From: Tricholoma matsutake
Lineage: Eukaryota > Basidiomycota > Agaricomycetes > Agaricales > Tricholomataceae
DNA length: 64,000 nucleotides
Direction: 5' to 3'
Assembly (NCBI GenBank): GCA_026075535.2
Contig: AP026539.1
Coordinates: 10,478,001-10,542,000 of the forward strand
A program made the position numbers and the translations under genes. A model generated the notes under the pieces. It made no database searches. It had not been told where the DNA came from and was given only the letters and a program-made list of their open reading frames with translations. How positions within the stretch are numbered: position 1 is the first letter of the stretch; each line of letters starts with the position of its first letter. Below are positions 56,841 through 64,000 of the stretch, piece by piece.

Positions 56841-57570
56841 TACTACACATTTAAATACAAAAAAAACTAAACCCCTCCTGCAAGTACAAGGGGCAAGGCA
56901 ACAATATTAATTGAAAAGGAGATTCTATCTGGAGAGGGGGTTGTGATGCAGCTGCCATCATCCCTGTTGCATGGTGGTGGCCATCATCCCACCTTGTTGT
57001 CTCCTCACCATTGTCGCGAGGTGGGGAATGGTGGATGGTCCCTGTCTGCATTGATGTCCCTGCCCCATCTGTCATTCTGTGCCATTATTGTTATCATTCT
57101 GCTCCACCCCGCAAGCAGTTGCTCATGATGGTGATTGCAGTTGTAGTTGCAGCAGCAGTGGTGGTACCTCGTTGTCCTATCCCCATCCCCATTTTGTCAT
57201 TGTTGTCTGTCCTTGCACCCCCCCTCCACCCTGTGAGCAGTTGCTTGCAGTGGTGGTTGGCCATCGTTGTTGTCCTGTCCTTCCCTCCTTACTGTTGTTT
57301 GTCACATGGTCACTGTCCCTGTACTCTCTCAGTTCCGTCGTCTACCAATGATCCACCCTGCGAGCAGTGGCTCACAGCGGTGGTGGCGGGCTGGATCCCT
57401 TACATATTTTGAAGAGTGACAGGGCAGGAATACAGTGGTAGGGTACTTACCTTGTGGTTACCCACTCATGGCACCTGCCTGGGGTTGTGCTAGACAAAAA
57501 TGAACCCCTCACATCCCATTTGGATGGGGAGGAGGCTGTATGGGCCATGTGCATTGTCGTTGTACCTAGA
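56841..57570. mobile_element. Fragment of the palindrome/hairpin cassette family (F)
   Basis: It starts like the interior of element E (AAAAAAAACTAAACCCCTCCTGCAAG, a hairpin, then GCAACAATATTAA) and continues with GT-rich sequence containing three palindromes (57109, 57232, 57359) and the block GTACTTACC...CCCATTTGGATGGGGAGG near 57445-57535. Terminal repeats were not found, so it is a fragment or its ends have decayed. Confidence 0.5.
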
Positions 57571-57879
57571 AACTTGTCAGCAAGAAAAAATGGTGGTGGT
57601 TGAGGTTGCATTTACGGAGGGGGTGAGGTCTTATGGGAGGGATGCATACGGTGGTTGAATGTAACTTTGAGCTTTGAGATGGTGGGAATGGAAATGTCAG
57701 TGTGGGGGAGAGTTGAGTCAGCTGATAGAACAGTAGATTACGTAAGGTGCTGCAGCAATGAAAAAGTGTATGAGACATTCACTGGGCCCAACCCAAACAG
57801 GCCTCATTCTCAATAAATTGAGAACTTGGAAAATTTGGACTGTATTGAAGTACTAGTACAGAACCCTGAGTGCCTCTTC

Positions 57880-58356
57880 TAAGGCAAGGCAGGGGTAGGG
57901 GTATACCCTTGTGTTTTTGGGATAAGGGTATGAGGGGTAAGGGTAGGGGTTTGGAAGTTCATACCCTTGCATACCCCTGTACCCTTACTAAGGGTACAGG
58001 CATATGCTTATGTAAGAATATCATTTGATTTTTTCAGCTACAAAGACTCATATTCAAGATTTTCATCAATGAAATTCAGATTTTGGGGTTGTCCAACATG
58101 ATAATGGCTTTCATATGTTAATAAGAGGTATTAATATGTGATATTAATAGTAAATACAATAGTTATAAACACTTTTCAAATGAATTTTGCTCTAAATATG
58201 TTGATTTTGTGCCAAACCCTTGTACCCTTGACAAACCCTCCCATACCCTTGGCAACCCTTATATGTTTCCATACCCTTACCCCTAAGAGTAGGTGTTCAG
58301 TGGTAGGGGTAAGGGTATGAGATTTGACACCCAGGTGTAACCTCTGCCTTGCCCTA
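57880..58356. mobile_element. 477-bp hAT MITE
   Basis: A perfect 8-bp duplication GCCTCTTC (57872-57879, 58357-58364) flanks termini TAAGGCAAGGCAG and, inverted, TAGGGCAAGGCAG. The ends are rich in GGGTAAGGGTA/TACCCTTACCC repeats. A probable degenerate relative begins with TAAGGCAAGGCAC at 62272. Confidence 0.88.
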
Positions 58357-58546
58357 GCCTCTTCAACCAAATGATTCCACAACTAAGTACATCTTTACTT
58401 GTTGGGTGACATTGATCCTTTATTCATGTCATTGAAGGTCCTAGAAACAGCTGTCTGGATAAGCTTTTGTGCACACATACATGTATCAAGCACCTTCATT
58501 GTGCCATTATCAGAATTTTATCTTAAAATCCCATTTATTATCTGTT

Positions 58547-58804
58547 TGTTGAGATCTACACCATGAATATGCACTGTAGCCACCCCCCTTTGATGTGCTA
58601 TTTATATTCCCCTTTGATGCACTATTTATATTACACTTTAGGATGTGTATCTCCCCTTGTCTCTTTCTCCCTTTATGTCTTGGTCTTTATCATTTCCCCA
58701 TTGTTAGCATTATAGCATATATACTTACCTACATAGATTAGGCACCTTAGTCCATTGTACACTAAACTGAGCTCACTGTGTATCACTTAGGTTGGATCTC
58801 TACA
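58547..58804 (+). repeat. 5' LTR of the copia element and primer site
   Basis: The LTR begins TGTTGAGATCTAC and ends GTTGGATCTCTACA, so the termini are inverted repeats. The next bases, GGTTATGGGCC, fit the half-tRNA-iMet primer site typical of copia elements. Confidence 0.7.
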
Positions 58805-59028
58805 GGTTATGGGCCACTCTTGTCACCTTTAAGTGACAATAGAAATCCTTCCTAGCAAATTAATGATCACGTGATCATCTTGTTTGATTGATGCTCGATC
58901 AATTTTTGTTGATCTTATCTTATCTTGACATGTTCTGGTTTAATGGTGTGTTTCCATCTCTTTGTTGTTGCCTTGCGCACTTACCTTTCTCCTCTCATCA
59001 AATTTTGTTTACCTTGAGAACTGCTACT

Positions 59029-60250
59029 ATGCCTGAATCCTTGGATCCAAACCCTCCTGAATTGAACCCTCCATCTATTTCCCTCATCCGACTCTCCACA
59101 CACTATACTGGGGTAAAGCTTGACAAACTCCAGTTCAACTACAAAGAATGGTGTGAGGACATTACTGTCACTCTATTCCTTAATGGGCTGTTCAACTATG
59201 TTACTGGTGACTTACCACAACTGACATCCACAGAACCTCGAGCTCACTCTAACTGGAGAGCTAATTCTCGCCTTGCCTATGCCATCATCGCATCCAGAGT
59301 GGTGTCTTCTGAATGCCCCTTCCTGGATTCTTCAAAGACTGCACAGGAAAACTGGGAGGTTCTTCAAGCCCATCACCAGAAGGAAGGGCTGGTCAGGCAA
59401 GTTGCTTTATTACAGCAGGCACTCTCCATACAATGCACAACTGACATACCCTAACCAAACACAGCAGAAAAGATTTGTATGCTCATTGAATAGGTGTTTG
59501 CCATGGGGAGTATCACTCCTGATCTCCTATGCTGCATTGCACTCCTTAACTCCCTCAGTATGAATTTCCCTCATGCACATTCAATGAGCAATCCCTTCAG
59601 GAGAACGATCACCATACTCATAACACCCATTCCCTTGCCCTCGCCATCAGCTCTAAACCCCCCAGGTCAACTTCTGCAGTGATTTGTAGTAACTGCAAGT
59701 GCCCTGGTCATATTGTCCCATACTGTGTCTCGAAAGGGGGGGGCATGGAAGGCAAGACTATTGAGGAGTCGAAAGCAGCAAGGAAGTTGGCATATGAACA
59801 GAAGAAGTCTGGGAATGGTGCAGCAAAGTCATCCCCCAAGATTCCCATTACCATGAAGGATAGTGCTGGCCACACTTATACGGTCATGCTCAACTCCAGC
59901 ATCCTGTCCACTGCCCAGGTGGCTCCTACTGAGTTTGCGGGCCTTGCTAGTGATCCACTTCCCCATGCTACAGTAGAGGAGGTAGAATACAAGGGGTGGC
60001 TTGTGACTGAGGAGGAGTTCTCTACTTCCATTGACTGGGCCCAGAATTCTGTACCAACTAATGAGGAGGTGCTCACAGTCACTCCCCTCACCGTACCACC
60101 GTCTCATTTACTGACTGTCCATTTTACATCAACACTGGCACCACTATTCACCTTACCCCTGATCATGTGGATTTTGTCACCCTTCACCCTATTGCCTCAT
60201 GCAGAAAGAGTTAAAGGTGTGGGGGGATCATCCATTATGGCTATTGGCAT
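59029..60250 (+). pseudogene. copia gag and protease
   Basis: Starting at ATG 59029 the peptide MPESLDPNPPELNPP leads into a UBN2/gag region: RLSTHYTGVKLDKL, NYKEWCEDITVTLFLNGL, ENWEVLQAHH. Stops at 59452 (TAA) and shortly after (TAG) and a frameshift precede the zinc knuckle CSNCKCPGHIVPYC. Protease is at about 60108-60210: FTDCPFYINTGTTIHLT, where the catalytic DTG/DSG is NTG, so the active Asp is lost (a G to A change). Confidence 0.75.
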
Positions 60251-60319
60251 GGCAATATCAAACTTCGGATTGCTCGAGGTGCATAAATTATCTTATGTGA
60301 TGCACTCTATGTCCCAAAT

Positions 60320-61300
60320 GTGGCAGTACACTTGATTTCCATCAGTTTGCTCATGAGGGATTCCAAAGCCATAGCTCATTTTGATGACTCATCTTGTTGG
60401 ATCACCAATAAGTCCACCAGCACCAGGGGTACTCTCCTCCAGAATAAACACTTATATGCTCTGACATTGCAATCCACAACCATGGACCATGCACTCACTG
60501 TTCACAATACCCCCAACATTGTAACTTGGCACCATTGTCTCAGGCATGCAAATTATCAAGCATTGCAGGACATGGCCAGAAGTGGGTCCATCACAGGTAT
60601 GCCCATGCAATCCTCATTCAAACCCCTTGAATGTGACTCTTGCATACTTGGAAAACAGACTCAAACACCTGTTCCCAAGAAGTGCACAGAAGGGGAGCAT
60701 AGAGCTACACATAAATTGGAGAAGGTCTGGGTAGACTTATCTGGACCGAACACTGTAAAGTCATGAGTCAGGAATCTGTATGTCATGAATATAGTCAATG
60801 ATTGCACATCACACCCATGGTCTATTCCCCTTAAACATAAAGGTGACACATTTTGAGAACTCAAAGCTTGGGAACTTGCCTGGGAAAAGGAGATGGGCTT
60901 TCAAGTAGGCATGTATATCACTGATAATGGTGAACTCAAAACCCATGAAATGGAGGCTTGGCTCCAGTCATGTGGGACAGATCATAAATTTACTGTGCCA
61001 TATACTTCTGCCCACATTGGATGTGTTGAACACATACACAGAATGCTGATGTGGAAGGTGCACACTATGCATCTCTATGCAAACTTACCTGCTTACCTCT
61101 GGGATGAGTTATACCTGATGGCAGCTGCAAAAACTATGACCTGCTCACTCAACGGTATCACACCTTGGGAGAAATGGCATGAATGCAAACCCAACTACTC
61201 CTATATGAGGGAAATTGGATGCAAGGCATACGTCTTTATTCAGAATCAACATAACCCCAAGATCTATGAACGATCTATAGAGTGTGTTCTCATTGGATAA
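60320..61300 (+). pseudogene. copia integrase
   Basis: The zinc-binding region reads VTWHHCLRHANYQALQDM and CDSCILGKQTQTPVP. The catalytic core has VWVDLSGP, TDNGELK and VEHIHRML (usually VERxHRT), thus all three acidic residues remain. In-frame TGA codons at 60764 (VKS*VRN) and 60853 (TF*ELKAWE) fit lost Arg codons. The C-terminal part reads EIGCKAYVFI and VLIG. Confidence 0.8.
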
Positions 61301-61569
61301 GAGCTGAAATCAAAAGCATATTGGTGCTATCACCGAGAGATGTGGAAAGTTTATAACTCATATCATGTCAAGTTCATGGAAACCCACTATGGTCATATGC
61401 CTATTCCATCACAACCCCCATTAGATCCATATCCTGCAGAGCCAGTCAAAGGCCCACTGACCCATGACTGTATGCCTATCGTTGATGATGTTGATGATGA
61501 CTTCATCACCACTGATGTACCTACCTGGGATCCTATTCCTGACCTGCCTACTTCAGTACCGGTACCTAC

Positions 61570-62218
61570 TTGCCAGTACCAGTCATGCATCAATCATCCA
61601 GAATACCAGTACCCACTGATAAGCATCCTGGTGGGGGGCCAGCGGTGACTAAGCTTGGAAAAGCTGTACAGGAATCCAAAGAGTCAGCAGAATTGGTCAA
61701 GGCAACTCCTGCAGAATGGAGAAAACTCTTAGATCACCTCCATACCATCATTGTAACTGACACATCATCAATCAATCATGATTGGCAGGTCAAGGAATCA
61801 CTTGATGACACCATGCTTGGTGATCAGGCACATCAGCTCTCTGCATTAATTTTGGAGATGTCAGATATTGACCCAGAGTCACTGCAGTTTGAGGATGATC
61901 TGGGATCTTGGGAAGACACCAAGAATTCAGCAGATGCTAAACAATGGGAAGAAGGCTACTGGGAGGAATTGCAATCCCTGAAAGATATGTCTATATACAA
62001 ACATATCCCATGCACTGATGTACCACAAGGTTGCTGAATTTGTAAAGGTCATCTGGTCTTCCATATTAAATGCAATGAGACTGGTCGAGCTGTTTGTTGG
62101 AAGGTATGGCTTGTATTCAAGGGATTCAAACAGATCTATGGTAAGGACTATACAAAAACCACCTCACCTACAGTGCACATGGAATCTTGGCAGATTCTCT
62201 GTTGCTGCAAGTTGTTAA
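61570..62218 (+). pseudogene. copia reverse transcriptase, N-terminal fragment
   Basis: The RVT_2 start WEEGYWEELQSLKDMSIYK leads, after a TGA, to VFHIKCNETGRAVCWKVW and LVFKGFKQIYGKDYTKTTSPT. The Arg of the family is Cys, His, Trp or stop at five or more places here. The sequence ends before the catalytic YVDD motif, so the RT is inactive. Confidence 0.8.
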
Positions 62219-62469
62219 CATGTTGATGAATTTCCTACCTTTTTTGTGCCTTCAGTGCTACTGTTATGAATAAGGCAAGGCACGGGTACAGGTAACACCA
62301 TGACAGTGTGGTCATGGGTATGCACAGGTGCGGGTATGGGTTTCAGATTGCCATACCTGTGCAACACTGTACCCCTAAGTTCTAACCATGGGTTTATGGG
62401 TATCCAATCCATCATATTATAGTGAGTTCTGCCTTGTTTTCAGTGATTGTATACTTGATTTAAATCTAT

Positions 62470-63880
62470 TTAGTAGTTGTTTCAAGTTACTGAAGAGACC
62501 AGAGGGCTGCACCCTCCCATTTTTCCAATAGGTGCTTATCTGTCTCAGGAGGGGGGATGGTGGGTTGTACTCTTTCTTGGTGAGTTCCCATTCATTTCCA
62601 ATGATCTTATTCTTGATTTCAATCTATTTAGTGGTCGTTCAAGTTCCCAAAGAGACGAGAGAGCTGCGACCTTATGTTTTTTTGCTAGGTGCTCATCTGT
62701 CTCAGGAGGGACCTGGGGCATCAGGAAAATCACACTTTATTTTTGGGCTTTTTGACTTTTTCAGCTTTCTCACACCAATCTCAAAAGACCTATTGACAAG
62801 AAAGTATAAAAAAGGCCTAAAAGTTAAAAAGTCTCATATATATTATTATAATTATGATTATAATATGGGGCATGCACAAGGAATAGAAGGGGATGAGATG
62901 GGATTATATATATTTGAACATGTGCATGGACCATTTGTATGTGTTTGCAATGTTAGATCAGCTTGTATGGCAACACATGACCTGGAAACATGTACAAATG
63001 GTCCATGCTCATGTTCAGATATATAAAACCATCTCTTCCCCACTATTCCGTGGGCATGCCCCACTATAGCATAGTGACATTAGTTGTACTTTATGGACTT
63101 TGTGTGACCATATAACTTTTTTGTCTTTATAGCATGTCCCCACACCCAACTTTTTGGAAGGGGGGGCCTAGCCAAACATCTTCACACTTTTCAGCTTTTT
63201 TGACTGTATAGTGTCTTTATAAAGCTCCAAAAGATTTTTGTGAATTTGCTGATGGGGGGATGGTGGGGTGTACTCTTTCTTGGTTAGTTTCCATTTGTTT
63301 ACAATGATCTTATACTTGATATTAATCTATTCAGTGGTCATTTCAAGTTCCCGAAGAGATGAGAGGGCTGTGCCCTCCCATTTTTCCACTAGGTGCTCAT
63401 CTGTCTCAGGAGGGGGGGGATGGTGGGGTATACTTTTTCTTGGTGAGTTCCCATTCATTTCCAATGATCTTATACTTGATTTAAATCTATTTAGTGGTCG
63501 TTTCAAGTTCCCAAAGAGACAAGAGGGCTGTGCCCTCCCGTTTTTCCGCTAGGTGCTTATCTGTGTCAGGAGGGGGAATGAGGTGGGGTGTACTCTTTCT
63601 CAGTGAGTTCCCCTTCATTTCTAATGATCTTATACTTGATCTTAGTCTATTTAGCAGCTGTTTCAAGTTCCCGAATTGACAAGAGGGCTGTGCCCTCCTG
63701 TTTTTCTGCTAGGTGCTTATCTGTGTCAGGAGGGGGGATGAGGTGTGCTCTTTCTCAGGTGAGCTCCCCTTCATTTCTAGTGATCTTATACTTGATCTTA
63801 GTCTATTTAGCAGCTGTTTTAAGTTCCCAAAGAGATGAGAGGGCTGCACTCTCCTGTTTCTGTGCTAGGTGCTGATCTTC
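62470..63880. repeat. Tandem repeat of about 160 bp, at least six units
   Basis: Units begin at about 62473, 62633, 63333, 63495, 63652 and 63814 with GTTTCAAGTTCCCRAAGAG and contain TAGGTGCTYATCTGTCTCAGG, GGTGAGTTCCC and TTTAGTCTATTTAGYRG. Spacing is 157-162 bp. The series is interrupted at about 62715-63245, with a part unit at 63246-63332. Short open frames inside are a by-product. Confidence 0.85.
62715..63245. mobile_element. Insert with foldback in the tandem repeat
   Basis: Two arms of about 80 bp (62868-62952 and 62989-63063) form an inverted repeat starting GGGGCATGC and containing CATGGACCATTTGTA. The flanks TCAGCTTT and CTTTTTTGACT occur on both sides of it (62763 and 63201), which may be outer inverted or direct repeats. 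No target duplication was established. Confidence 0.5.
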
Positions 63881-63917
63881 TTGAATAATATATAATAGAT
63901 ATTTATATAGTTGGAGT

Positions 63918-64000
63918 AATGTACTCGGAAACCCACAAACATTGTGGGTAACCCCCAAAACCCATGGGAGACACTGTACCCTTACCCAAATGGGTATGGT
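63918..64000. repeat. Start of a repeat element that leaves the window
   Basis: GGAAACCCACAAACATTGTGGG, GGTAACCCCCAAAACC and CACTGTACCCTTACC match 11293-11375 in inverted orientation. It is therefore the terminal region of a repeat family present at least twice here. Confidence 0.65.

Larger units (their letters stand above)
58547..62218 (+). mobile_element. Ty1/copia retrotransposon, truncated at its 3' side
   Basis: A 5' LTR, primer site, gag with zinc knuckle, protease, integrase and the start of RT follow in copia order (integrase before RT). The sequence stops within RT and no 3' LTR is present. Frames are broken by TGA, TAA and TAG, and Arg positions have become Cys, His or Trp. Confidence 0.85.

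Overview
The window looks like a repeat-rich chromosome segment of a filamentous basidiomycete, most likely an agaricomycete. Three things suggest this. The only intact gene is a P450 cut by many introns of about 50-60 bp. The Helitron has the DUF6570/Helitron-N/Pif1 layout common in mushroom genomes. The LTR and LINE fragments match families usual in these fungi. No rRNA, CRISPR array or plausible functional tRNA was found.

Layout. 0-5 kb: a decayed orphan gene split by a solo-LTR-like element. 5.2-14.3 kb: a Ty3/gypsy chromovirus with both LTRs, broken by another copy of that solo-LTR-like element, by an internal duplication and by a non-autonomous hAT-type element. 14.3-22.2 kb: a second gypsy relic into which a TTA-flanked inverted-repeat element and two hAT-type elements have inserted. 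24.1-28.5 kb: a CpG-rich island with the intact P450 and a frameshifted DUF5745-like gene. 29.4-30.9 kb: a hAT element containing a 279-bp foldback element, both with perfect 8-bp target duplications. 31.9-33.3 kb: a LINE ORF1 relic. 34.2-35.4 kb: a doubtful F-box-like relic. 35.7-36.5 kb: a small hAT element. 36.8-43.7 kb: a Helitron on the minus strand encoding Rep, helicase and a USP-like protease. 44-56.8 kb: heavily decayed minus-strand exons, including a second copy of the orphan family from the window start. 56.8-58.4 kb: non-coding repeat cassette and a 477-bp hAT MITE. 58.5-62.2 kb: a 5'-complete, 3'-truncated copia element. 62.5-63.9 kb: a roughly 160-bp tandem repeat.

Two themes recur. 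First, the elements decay mainly by C-to-T change at CpG. In-frame stops in the gypsy and Helitron are nearly all TGA at Arg-like positions, and Arg is often replaced by Cys, His or Trp, while the P450 island keeps many CpGs. Second, at least four elements with different terminal repeats carry related internal material: a short palindrome (GAGCA-NN-TGCTC), GC-rich hairpins, a conserved '...WAIG' exon end and an intron-like GTAAGT...TTTTCAG segment. In two of them, tRNA-like modules point outward at both ends. All family calls rest on motif recognition by eye; no database search was run.
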